DNA of 14,172 bases, taken from Chrysochromulina parva. Its lineage: Eukaryota; Haptophyta; Prymnesiales; Chrysochromulinaceae. Position numbers and translations under genes: made by a program. The DNA lies in NCBI GenBank assembly GCA_002887195.1, contig PJAB01001479.1:1-14172 (forward strand), read 5' to 3'. The notes under the pieces were generated by a model, which saw nothing but the letters and a program-made list of their open reading frames with translations, searched no databases and was not told where the DNA came from. This document shows, in pieces, positions 7,629-14,172 of this stretch (its first letter is position 1; each line of letters begins with the position of its first letter).

Positions 7629-9713
7629 TCAGAAGGCGTCGACGATGGCGGCGCACAGCTTGTTGTTGCTCGGCGTGAGCAACGGGGAGAGTCCGGCCAT
7701 GTCTTCAAGTGCCCCGCTGCACGCGCCGCCCTCGCCCAGGGAGGCCGCGCCCGCCGCGCCTCCTCGGCGCGCGGCGCCAGAGTACGTCGAGAACCAGTCC
7801 TCGGTCTCCGCCTGGGCGGTGGACATCGGGTGGGCGGCCGACATGGGCGTGAAGCCCATGCCGCTCGGGGTCACCGCCATGCCGTCCGTCGTCACCACGA
7901 CGTCGCCCGACATCTCGACCGCGGAGCCGCCGTCGACCAGTTTGAGGTCGAGCTTGAGGCCGTGCGCGGCCGCGGGGGCGGCCGTTGAGGAGGCCGCTCC
8001 GAGCCCGGACGAGACGCGCGACGAGGCTGCGGCGATCAAGTCGTCGACGCCACGCTCGAGGTCGCGCTCGAGGGTGCCCGTCGGCGAGTGAAGCGCTTCG
8101 GTCTTCACGGAGCCGTCAGAGCTTGAGCCATCGTGAAGCTCCCACTGGGAGAATGGCTTAAAGTGCACCGCGCCCGCGGACGTGGAGTCGCCCTTGGTCA
8201 CGCGCATCAGCTGCTGGATCAGCGCGTCGCGCCTCTCGCCCTCCTCACTCTCGCATGCGAGCTGCGTCGCCAGCTGTAGGATGCGCTGGCGCTTTCGTAG
8301 CGCGGCGCCCTCGACGTCGGCGCCGGCGTCGGTCCCGTCGGCAGTGACGGCGACGGCCTCCTCGTCCTCGACCTCCTCGTCCTCCTCGCCCCACATGCTC
8401 TCGACGCCCGCCTCCTCCTCCTCCTCCTCCACCTTGAGCGCCTTCTTTCGCTTGCTGCGTGAGCGCTTCTTCTTCACCACCCCGCTCCCGGCGCCCCCTT
8501 CCCCTTCATCGAGACCCTCCTCCTCCAGGGCGCCGTCGTCGGCGCCGTCGTCGGCGCCGTCGTCAGCGCCGTCGGCGCCGCCCTCGCGCTTCTTGCGCTT
8601 CGAGCCGCCGTTCGAGCGCTTCGACGCCGGCTTCGCCTCGCTCTCGCCGCGCTCGGTCGCCTGCGCTCGCCGCTGCAACCGCTGCATCCGTCGCTGATTG
8701 GAGTTGAAGCGGTTCTTGATCGCGTTATCCGTGCGACCGGGCAGCCGCTTGACGATCTCGGACCAGCGCGTGCCGAGCTCGGCGACGCCATCGGCGATCA
8801 GCTGGTCCTCCTCCTCCGTCCACTCCCCCTTCTTCACCGCCGGGCACAGGTGGTTGAACCATCGCTCACGGCACTGCTTGCCCACGCGGCCCGTCATGTT
8901 CGACGCGATCAGCGACCAGCGCTGCGCGCCAAACTTGCCGACGGTCTCGATGAGCTGCTTGTCCTCGGCCTCGGTCCACGCGCGCTTCGCGTTCACCACC
9001 TTGGCCGCCGCGACCGCAGGCGTGTCGCCCGCCGCGATCAGCGCGGCAGTTGCCGCCTCGTCGCTCTCGGCGTTCTCAAGGAGCGTCGCGAGGTCGATCT
9101 CACCGTCCTTGAACTCCGCGACGAGGAGGGTCGAGGTCGGTTTGGCGGCGGCGGCGGCGGCGGCGGCGGTAGCGGGTGCGGGTGCGGCGGCGGCGGCGGC
9201 GGCAGCAGCAGCAGCGGCGGCGGCAGCTGCCGCCGCGGGCGTCGCCGCCGCTGCGGCCGGCGGGGCTGGTGTCGGCACGGCAGAGGCCGACGGCGCAGCC
9301 GACGCCATGCCCGGAGGGATGGGCTTGGGTACAGATAAAATGGTGGGGGCAGCAGCGGGCCGCGGCGAGGGCACGGCGCTGACAGCCTTCTTGGTGGGTG
9401 ATGGCAACGCAGGCACCGGAGCAGCCACCAGCGGGGCGGCGGGCTTTGGCAGAGGGGCGGTGCTGGCGGCCACAGTGGCGGAGGCGGTCGGGGGGTGCGT
9501 GGCGGGTTTTGGCGGAGCCGTCGGCGCGAGTTGCGGCTCCATGTCGCTCCCAGGGGTGCTGGAACGGTGGGAGAGGCAACCTTGCGCTGCGGTTGGAAGA
9601 CCACAGTTGAGTTGAGAAAACGCTTCGCAACACGAAGACGCGAAGCCCTGTTTCGTCAAGAATTGCGTGTGAATCAACGGCCGGGGTCGAACGCCTAACG
9701 ACATGACAGACAT
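7629..9713 (-). CDS. R2R3 MYB-type DNA-binding protein
   Basis: Nuclear DNA-binding protein, probably a transcription regulator. Counting from the most upstream ATG (9713), it has 694 residues. Met58 (codon at 9542) is an alternative start, because the Ala/Pro-rich composition begins there and residues 1-57 look different. Residues 58-190 are Ala/Pro-rich with long polyalanine. MYB repeat R2 lies at about 245-292 (W246, W266, W285; RVGKQCRERWFNHL), and R3 at about 296-343 (W298, W317; GRTDNAIKNRFNS). The third R3 aromatic is Phe335 instead of Trp. After R3 come basic clusters (KRSNGGSKRKKR, KKKRSRSKRKK) that could be nuclear signals, GADD repeats and Glu-rich runs, then a Ser/Gly-rich C-terminus. 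R2 keeps the c-MYB/plant three-repeat-like spacing. Target genes are unknown. Confidence 0.88.
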   Translation of the reverse strand: MSVMSLGVRPRPLIHTQFLTKQGFASSCCEAFSQLNCGLPTAAQGCLSHRSSTPGSDMEPQLAPTAPPKPATHPPTASATVAASTAPLPKPAAPLVAAPVPALPSPTKKAVSAVPSPRPAAAPTILSVPKPIPPGMASAAPSASAVPTPAPPAAAAATPAAAAAAAAAAAAAAAAAAPAPATAAAAAAAAKPTSTLLVAEFKDGEIDLATLLENAESDEAATAALIAAGDTPAVAAAKVVNAKRAWTEAEDKQLIETVGKFGAQRWSLIASNMTGRVGKQCRERWFNHLCPAVKKGEWTEEEDQLIADGVAELGTRWSEIVKRLPGRTDNAIKNRFNSNQRRMQRLQRRAQATERGESEAKPASKRSNGGSKRKKREGGADGADDGADDGADDGALEEEGLDEGEGGAGSGVVKKKRSRSKRKKALKVEEEEEEAGVESMWGEEDEEVEDEEAVAVTADGTDAGADVEGAALRKRQRILQLATQLACESEEGERRDALIQQLMRVTKGDSTSAGAVHFKPFSQWELHDGSSSDGSVKTEALHSPTGTLERDLERGVDDLIAAASSRVSSGLGAASSTAAPAAAHGLKLDLKLVDGGSAVEMSGDVVVTTDGMAVTPSGMGFTPMSAAHPMSTAQAETEDWFSTYSGAARRGGAAGAASLGEGGACSGALEDMAGLSPLLTPSNNKLCAAIVDAF
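9140..9262 (-). repeat. Polyalanine-coding GCN repeat in the MYB gene
   Basis: A dense GCC/GCG/GCT run encodes around 30 alanines broken by a few Pro and Thr, just before the region leading into the MYB repeats. Such runs expand and contract easily, so the length probably varies between strains. Confidence 0.8.
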
Positions 9714-9835
9714 GAAGCGTCACTAAATGTATGTGTCATCGCGCGACTGAAACCACCATTCACGAAATTACATCAAAGCGGCTCTAGGCTCCAGAGGTCC
9801 CCGCTCCGCCGTCATAGACGGAGGTCGGAGCGCGC
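9714..9835. promoter_or_regulatory. Short divergent intergenic region (putative bidirectional promoter)
   Basis: Only 122 bp separate the most upstream MYB ATG (minus strand) from the ATG of the next gene (plus strand); it is 293 bp if the MYB starts at 9542. The left part is AT-richer. The right part contains a two-part hairpin at 9803-9831. No clear TATA box is present. That the two genes share a promoter is inferred from spacing alone. Confidence 0.4.
9803..9831 (+). other. Hairpin immediately upstream of the ATG of the 305-aa gene
   Basis: Outer arms GCTCCG (9803-9808) and CGGAGC (9826-9831) enclose inner arms CCGTC (9809-9813) and GACGG (9817-9821), with loop ATA and bulge AGGT. All 11 pairs are perfect. 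It ends four bases before the ATG at 9836, so it would lie in the 5' UTR if transcription starts upstream. Confidence 0.5.
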
Positions 9836-10753
9836 ATGGCGCCCAAGAAGGCGTCATGCGGCGTCAGCACGAGCTCGGACAAGGGTGAGAAGCTGCCAAT
9901 GATGCAACCCCCTGGCGGAGGCTTCATGGGGCTCGCCAACCTGAGCGCGGCCTTATCGCTCGACGAAATGCTCTCCGGGCTGGAAAAGGCGGCGCCGAGC
10001 GGCGGCCAGATGGGGCGCGCGCCATCGGTCGCCGATGGCTCAGAGCGTGGTGGCAGAGCGCCGAGCAGCCGCGGCGGCCAGAGCATGATGAGCCGGCGCT
10101 CGGTGGGTACACGACAATCGACTGGCCGCATGTCGACGCGTGCCAGCAGCTGCGGCAGCCGCGTTCGGTCGGTAATCGACGACAACATACGGATGCAGGC
10201 GCGCAAAGAGGCGCATAGCTACGGCCATGGACACCCGTCCGGCGCCGCCTCCGAGGCCGCGAGGCGCGCTCGCGCGACGGCGGACGCGATGCGCGACGCG
10301 GCCTCCCGCGTGCACGCCTACCGCAACCGCAGCGAGAACAACCCGTACGTGGACACGCTACACAGGCGAAATCCAACGTACATGGACACGCCCGACAGCT
10401 TCACGCCGCGCTCGACGGGCTCGCGCGACGGCTCGCACTATGGTGGCGAGTACGCTCGCACGCCGCGCTCCCACGCGTCGAGCCGTGCGAGTAGCCCCGA
10501 GTCGAATGGCGGCAGGTCGCACGCCGAATCGACGTGGACGACGCGCTCGTCGGTGTGCCCCAGCCCGCGGCGGCCGCGCGGGACGTCCCTCGGCCCCGTC
10601 TTCTGCTCGCCCAAGTCCGAGCGCCTGCCCATGCGCCCGCGCAGCGAGCTCGAGCCGCGTAAGGTTGCTCTCGGCCCGTTTGCGACCGTCGATGGGCAGC
10701 GCCCGCGCAGGGTTACGGAGATGCGGCGCTCGGCCGGCACGGTGAAGTGCTGA
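9836..10753 (+). CDS. Unrecognised Ser/Arg-rich basic protein
   Basis: 305 residues from the first ATG (MAPKKASCGVS) to TGA. I recognise no domain. Residues 1-50 contain a possible short amphipathic segment (FMGLANLSAALSLDEMLSGLE). The rest is low-complexity, rich in Ser, Arg and Gly, with many SR/RS and SP/TP pairs (SRGGQSMMSRRS, ASSRASSPES, CPSPRRPRG) that would suit proline-directed or SR-type kinases. Near 150-200 is a Tyr-containing stretch (YVDTLHRRNPTYMDTPDSF). No signal peptide or membrane segment is seen. It is probably disordered and may bind nucleic acid or cytoskeleton, but that is a guess. Third-position GC bias matches the neighbours and the frame is long, so it is likely a real gene. 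It is divergent from the MYB gene. Confidence 0.65.
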   Translation: MAPKKASCGVSTSSDKGEKLPMMQPPGGGFMGLANLSAALSLDEMLSGLEKAAPSGGQMGRAPSVADGSERGGRAPSSRGGQSMMSRRSVGTRQSTGRMSTRASSCGSRVRSVIDDNIRMQARKEAHSYGHGHPSGAASEAARRARATADAMRDAASRVHAYRNRSENNPYVDTLHRRNPTYMDTPDSFTPRSTGSRDGSHYGGEYARTPRSHASSRASSPESNGGRSHAESTWTTRSSVCPSPRRPRGTSLGPVFCSPKSERLPMRPRSELEPRKVALGPFATVDGQRPRRVTEMRRSAGTVKC

Positions 10754-11065
10754 GATGCGAGGCACCAAGCTGGCAGACTCAGGCACTTTAAGGCTTGAGC
10801 GTATTTAGGCTATGTTCAGGCCAATGGTTCAGGCTCTACTGGCTTATGACGTACTGGAGAAGTCCCACTGTACTATATAGACGACTTATGCGTGGAGATG
10901 CGCAGCCGGCGACGACTAGAGCGTAGAGGCTGTGTAAGGCTTACTAGTAAGGCTGAAGGGTCCCTGTGGCGGCGCAGGAGCGTTGTCCCGGCGTCTTGTT
11001 GCAAGTTCCTCGGTGTTCTCCAACCGACGCTGTCTGGCGCTCGGCTGGTTGGCCGAGGCCGTGCA
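10754..11065 (+). promoter_or_regulatory. Promoter and 5' UTR of the HECT ligase gene
   Basis: A 312-bp gap, less GC-rich than the genes. It contains a CCAAT box at 10821-10825 and a TATA box (TATATAG) at 10874-10880, about 50 bp apart, an arrangement typical of a eukaryotic core promoter. A start site 25-35 bp below the TATA box would fall near 10900-10915. The first half repeats the word CAGGC/AAGGC several times. A perfect 12-bp palindrome CTTACTAGTAAG lies at 10940-10951, inside the predicted 5' UTR. Confidence 0.55.
10874..10880 (+). promoter_or_regulatory. TATA box
   Basis: TATATAG in an AT-rich island, with CCAAT at 10821-10825 upstream. It implies that the upstream in-frame ATG at 10892 lies before the transcription start and is not used. 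Confidence 0.5.
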
Positions 11066-13657
11066 ATGGGTTGCGGTGCGAGCTCGGCGGCTTCCGGCTC
11101 CACTACGCCCGAGGAGCTCAGCAAGGCCTCGAGCCGTGGGCTGATACATATTTTAGCGCGCGTCGAGTCCGACTCCTTTCTGGAGGTCGTCAAGTCGGTC
11201 AGCAAGGGCTCATCGAGCTTCGAAGACCAGAAGAGCTGGGCCGCGTGGCTCGAGGCGGTGCACAAATGCATCGACGCCATCTGGAAGCCGTTGCTCGATG
11301 CGATCGAAGCGCAGGCCGCCTCATTGAGCGGCGGCGGCTGGGCGGCGCTCGACACCGCCGTGCTCCTCAAGCTGATGCTCAGTGCGGCAGGCAACCGCAT
11401 CGAGTCGATCCGTTTGGCGACGGCGGCGCTGGTCGACCTGGGCGGCGCGCTCTGGGAGTGTCAGCGCCCGCACAGCACCACAGCAAAAGCGGGCACGGCC
11501 GCCAGCGAGGCTGCCTTCCAGAGTGCGCAACTCGGCCGGCTGCTCGGGCTGATCTCGATGGCACTGTTCCGAACGGTGGGCGTCGAGGATGCTGCGGGGC
11601 TGGAGCGGAAGCTCGGTCCATACGAGGAGCTGCGCACGCGCTTCGGCATCGGCTCAGCCAACCTGTGCGCGCTCCTCGACGGCCGTTCGAAAGGCGTGCT
11701 CCTCTACCTCGAGGCTGTCCAGTTAGGCGACTCGCGCCTCAAGTTGGCGGTCCATCGACCCCAGGCTTTCAAGGATGGCCTCACGGCCTTCGAGGGCTCC
11801 GCGCAAAAGGCCAACGGCTCGGTCGGCTCCGTCAAGCTCTTCCCGCGCTTCCACTCGGAGGCGGGCGGTGGCTGGGAGGAAGGCGAGGGCCATGGCCCGC
11901 GAAAGGAGCTCTTCGCCCTCTTCGGAGAGCAGATGCTCGGTGGCAGCGCCGGTGCCAGCGCCGGTGCCAGCGCTGGTTCCAGCGCCGGCAGCAGCGGGGG
12001 AGGCGGGAGCGGCGGCGGCGGCAGCAGCGGGATGCGCAGCGGCGGCGCCAGCGGCGAGGCCGTGGTGCTGCCGTACGCCTCCGCGTCACGACAGCACTGG
12101 CTGCCGCTCGAGGGCCCTCCCTCGAGGCGATCCAGCGAGCGCGAACGCTTGCTCCGATTCGCTGGTTGGGTGCTCGGTCAGAGTGTGTGCAACCGCGCGC
12201 CGCTGCAGCAGCGCGGGCTGCCGCCGCTCCTCTTTCGCGCCCTGCACGCGGGTGAGCCGCCTCCGCCTTCGATGGAGATCCTCGCGGAGTTTGACCCGAT
12301 CGCCGCCCAGAGGCTGGCTCTCGTCGCCCGGATGCCGTCGCTCGAGTTCGCGGACTTGTGCGAGCTCGATGGCCTCGAGCCCGCAGCGACCTCTCGGGAT
12401 GGATACGTCAAGGCCGCCGCCGCGCGCCTGCTCTACGGAGAGCAGCAGGAGGCTCACTGGCAGCTGGCGGCGCTCTGCGAGGGCTTTGAGACGGCCCTGC
12501 CTCGCTCGTGCCTCGAAGCGGCACGCGTCAGCGCTCTGCAGCTCGGCCAGATCATCAGTGGCGTGGGCGGCGGCGCGGCCGGAGACGAAAAGGACGAGGC
12601 CGTCGGCGGCGCGTCCGACTTTGCGCTGCGCGCCGCCTTCAGGGTCGCTGTGTCCGACGAGCTCATCGCGAGCGGACCGCTGATGACAGCGTTTTGGCGC
12701 GTCGTCGATGGATGGGCTCCACCCGCAAAGCGACGGCTGGTTCACTTCATTACTGGGAGTGAGCGGTTGCCGGCGCCCGGCTCGGAGCTGATCACGATCA
12801 CACCCGCGTCCACCGAGGCAGACGAGAGCGCCTTGCTCGGCATGCTGCCACAGGCGCACACGTGCGATAATCTCCTCGAGCTCCCGAATTATTACCACGC
12901 GCTCATCGCCCGCAACAAGCAGCTGCCCCCCCAGACAGCCGTTCCACAGTCCACAGCCCAATCGCGAGCTGTTCCACAGCTCCAAGAGCTCGAGCAGGTC
13001 TTGCACGAGCGGCTATGGATGGCAGTGCACGAGTGTGCCGCATACGGCATCGACGAGCTAGCGGCGCCTACGGTAAGGCTGACGTCCTCGCAGTCACGCT
13101 CACCGAGGACTGTCGTGAGCACTTTGCCCACCAGCTCCACTCGCGCTGTGAGCACTTTGCCCACCAGCTCCACTCGCGCCGTGCCCTTCTCCAGCCGCTC
13201 CAATGCCCGAGTGGCGCCAGCCGATGAGGAGGACGATCTCGCCGATCTCGACATGCTGATCGCTGACACGAGCGACGAGACCAGCGCCCACCACAGCGCT
13301 CCTTTCGCGCGGCCCACGGCGCAGCCCACTACGGCGCTGACTACGGCGCAGCGCACGGTTGGACAAACTCGAGCAGCCCGCAGAGATCACGAGGATGCTG
13401 AAGGCGGCGTCGACAACATCGACGAGCTCGGCAGCATCGATGATCTGCTCGTTGAGTTCCATCAGAAACCCGAGGTCAGCCAGGTGCCACGTGGTTCCGG
13501 ACCACGTGCGGAGCCACGGTTGCCACGCCGCGACGTGCTCACAACAGCTGCGAAGGCCGCGCCCAACATGGCGCCGCGTCCAAAGGCGCACGCGATCAAG
13601 GCATCGGCGGATGAGCTAGATGAGCTCGAGCGCGAGCTCGAAAAGTTAGAGCTGTAA
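11066..13657 (+). CDS. HECT-type E3 ubiquitin ligase, N-terminal MGCGASS, long C-terminal tail
   Basis: Transfers ubiquitin from an E2 through a thioester on its own cysteine to substrates. The frame is open from an ATG at 10892 (921 aa), but I prefer the ATG at 11066 (863 aa), because it lies below the TATA box and starts MGCGASS, a classic N-myristoylation plus palmitoylation signal. Residues 15-250 are mostly helical with no known domain. The HECT N-lobe begins near 255 (FPRFH, then GEGHGPRKELF at 263-273), has a Gly/Ser/Ala insert at about 292-335, and FAGWVLGQSVCNRAPL at 355-370. The C-lobe has RLVHFITGSERLP (557-569) and the catalytic motif AHTCDNLLELPNY with Cys600 (codon 12863-12865). 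The HECT fold should end near 663 (YGID). A 200-residue acidic/Ser-rich tail follows, with two 11-residue repeats (684-705) and a charged helix DELDELERELEKLEL at the end. HECT domains normally sit at the very C-terminus. Substrates are unknown. Confidence 0.85.
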   Translation: MGCGASSAASGSTTPEELSKASSRGLIHILARVESDSFLEVVKSVSKGSSSFEDQKSWAAWLEAVHKCIDAIWKPLLDAIEAQAASLSGGGWAALDTAVLLKLMLSAAGNRIESIRLATAALVDLGGALWECQRPHSTTAKAGTAASEAAFQSAQLGRLLGLISMALFRTVGVEDAAGLERKLGPYEELRTRFGIGSANLCALLDGRSKGVLLYLEAVQLGDSRLKLAVHRPQAFKDGLTAFEGSAQKANGSVGSVKLFPRFHSEAGGGWEEGEGHGPRKELFALFGEQMLGGSAGASAGASAGSSAGSSGGGGSGGGGSSGMRSGGASGEAVVLPYASASRQHWLPLEGPPSRRSSERERLLRFAGWVLGQSVCNRAPLQQRGLPPLLFRALHAGEPPPPSMEILAEFDPIAAQRLALVARMPSLEFADLCELDGLEPAATSRDGYVKAAAARLLYGEQQEAHWQLAALCEGFETALPRSCLEAARVSALQLGQIISGVGGGAAGDEKDEAVGGASDFALRAAFRVAVSDELIASGPLMTAFWRVVDGWAPPAKRRLVHFITGSERLPAPGSELITITPASTEADESALLGMLPQAHTCDNLLELPNYYHALIARNKQLPPQTAVPQSTAQSRAVPQLQELEQVLHERLWMAVHECAAYGIDELAAPTVRLTSSQSRSPRTVVSTLPTSSTRAVSTLPTSSTRAVPFSSRSNARVAPADEEDDLADLDMLIADTSDETSAHHSAPFARPTAQPTTALTTAQRTVGQTRAARRDHEDAEGGVDNIDELGSIDDLLVEFHQKPEVSQVPRGSGPRAEPRLPRRDVLTTAAKAAPNMAPRPKAHAIKASADELDELERELEKLEL
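13115..13180 (+). repeat. 33-bp in-frame tandem duplication in the HECT tail
   Basis: Two copies (13115-13147 and 13148-13180) differing at the last base, encoding VSTLPTSSTRA twice. Each starts GTGAGC and contains CACCAG, which look like splice-site words, but removing any simple combination shifts the frame. Confidence 0.85.
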
Positions 13658-14172
13658 GCCGAGCGGGGCACTAAGGCATCGTCATCGGACATCTAAGGTA
13701 ATAGGCATCGTCATCGGACATCCACATCGGCATGCGGCCGTCGCCCGTCCTTGGTCCTACGGCCCGGCGTGGCCCCGCCGCGGTGTGTGCACTGGAGGGT
13801 GCTGTGCGCGTCGCCCGCCGGTGAACGGCTCAGAAGCCGGGAAGCGGGATTATTCAAGGGATGATTACCTAGTACGGCTATGGTCGCCGCGTGACTTGTC
13901 GGTGACGGTCGCGGTGAACGTGTGTTTGCGTGTATCGTGCGTGCCGACCAGCACACTAAAAACACCCTCTCTCCCCCCACACGTCCCAGCACCACCCACC
14001 AAACCACCATAACCTATACGTCACCACCCTTCCCCACAGGGGAAGAGTGGGGCCACCCCCCTCTACGGGGGCGGCCGCGACGTCCAACACCACCACACAG
14101 CAAAGAAAACGAAACCTCCCAACCCACCCCCCGTCGGAAAAGCGGGGTTCGAGGTGTGGGTTCTTACTAAGG
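13658..14172. other. Right-end non-coding region with duplicated 20-mer and C-rich hairpin tract
   Basis: A 515-bp stretch with no convincing gene. A perfect 20-bp repeat occurs at 13674-13693 and 13703-13722 (29-bp period), just after the HECT stop codon. From about 13950 the plus strand becomes C- and A-rich and G-poor (many CCACC and CCCC runs), broken only by three hairpins. Weak open frames cross it, but their products are Pro/Thr-rich composition artefacts. Confidence 0.5.
14024..14162 (+). other. Three consecutive GC-rich hairpins in a C-rich tract
   Basis: Hairpin A: CTTCCCC (14029-14035), loop ACA, GGGGAAG (14039-14045), with flanking CCAC/GTGG. Hairpin B: CCCCC ending at 14061 with GGGGG (14067-14071), flanked by GGCC on both sides. 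Hairpin C: outer AACCCAC (14121-14127) with GTGGGTT (14156-14162), inner CCCCG (14129-14133) with CGGGG (14143-14147). The strand around them is nearly free of G, so the stems are not expected from composition. This could be a structured RNA, a 3'-end element or the edge of a mobile element; the window ends 10 bases later. Confidence 0.4.

Noticed and set aside
10892..11065. 58-residue N-terminal extension of the HECT protein
   Set aside because: The ATG at 10892 is only 12 bp below the TATA box, so likely upstream of the transcription start, and the internal ATG begins a strong myristoylation signal.
13073..13194. Possible intron in the HECT tail from GTAAGG at 13073 to one of the CAG sites at 13134, 13167 or 13194
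   Set aside because: All these combinations remove lengths that are not multiples of three (62, 95 and 122 bp), and the downstream frame with its acidic helix would be lost.
14121..14172. tRNA-like gene at the right edge, suggested by GGTTCGAGG
   Set aside because: No acceptor, D-arm or anticodon arm could be formed around it; the bases are better explained by nested hairpin arms.

Overview
This is a GC-rich, gene-dense stretch of nuclear DNA from a eukaryote, most likely a unicellular alga or similar protist. A haptophyte-like genome is my best guess, from codon use, homopolymeric Gly/Ala coding runs and small repeat-filled introns; nothing in the window proves the lineage. The evidence for a eukaryote is GT-AG introns that break conserved protein families, a DNA ligase I with a PCNA-binding peptide, an R2R3 MYB factor, a HECT ubiquitin ligase, and CCAAT and TATA elements. 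No bacterial-style operons, tRNA, rRNA or CRISPR array were seen.

Layout. (1) 1-339: left edge, with a possible minus-strand exon running off the window. (2) 340-3642, plus strand: half-size ABC exporter (ABCB/TAP-like) in four exons, with a ZZ-like zinc finger ahead of the transporter domain. Its three introns are all phase 0 and all built of short tandem repeats. (3) 3893-6921, plus strand: replicative ATP-dependent DNA ligase I (977 aa in two exons), with an N-terminal RanBP2-type zinc finger, a PIP box and one ordinary intron. (4) 6922-7628: non-coding stretch between convergent genes. (5) 7629-9713, minus strand: R2R3 MYB-type DNA-binding protein with polyalanine and acidic stretches. 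(6) 9836-10753, plus strand: unrecognised Ser/Arg-rich basic protein, divergent from the MYB gene across a 122-bp gap. (7) 11066-13657, plus strand: HECT E3 ubiquitin ligase that should begin MGCGASS (myristoyl/palmitoyl signal) and carries a 200-residue tail after the HECT domain. A CCAAT box and a TATA box lie upstream. (8) 13658-14172: non-coding right end with a duplicated 20-mer and a C-rich tract containing three GC-rich hairpins.

The genes do not form one pathway; they look like independent housekeeping and regulatory genes packed closely. The most unusual signal is in the ABC transporter introns. Each contains a minisatellite whose unit repeats a CTGAT core, which fits the CTRAY branch-point consensus, and two of them are bounded by copies of the neighbouring exon edge, as expected if introns arise or grow by tandem duplication. 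Short in-frame tandem duplications are also present in the ligase and HECT coding sequences, so the same mutational process may act across the locus.
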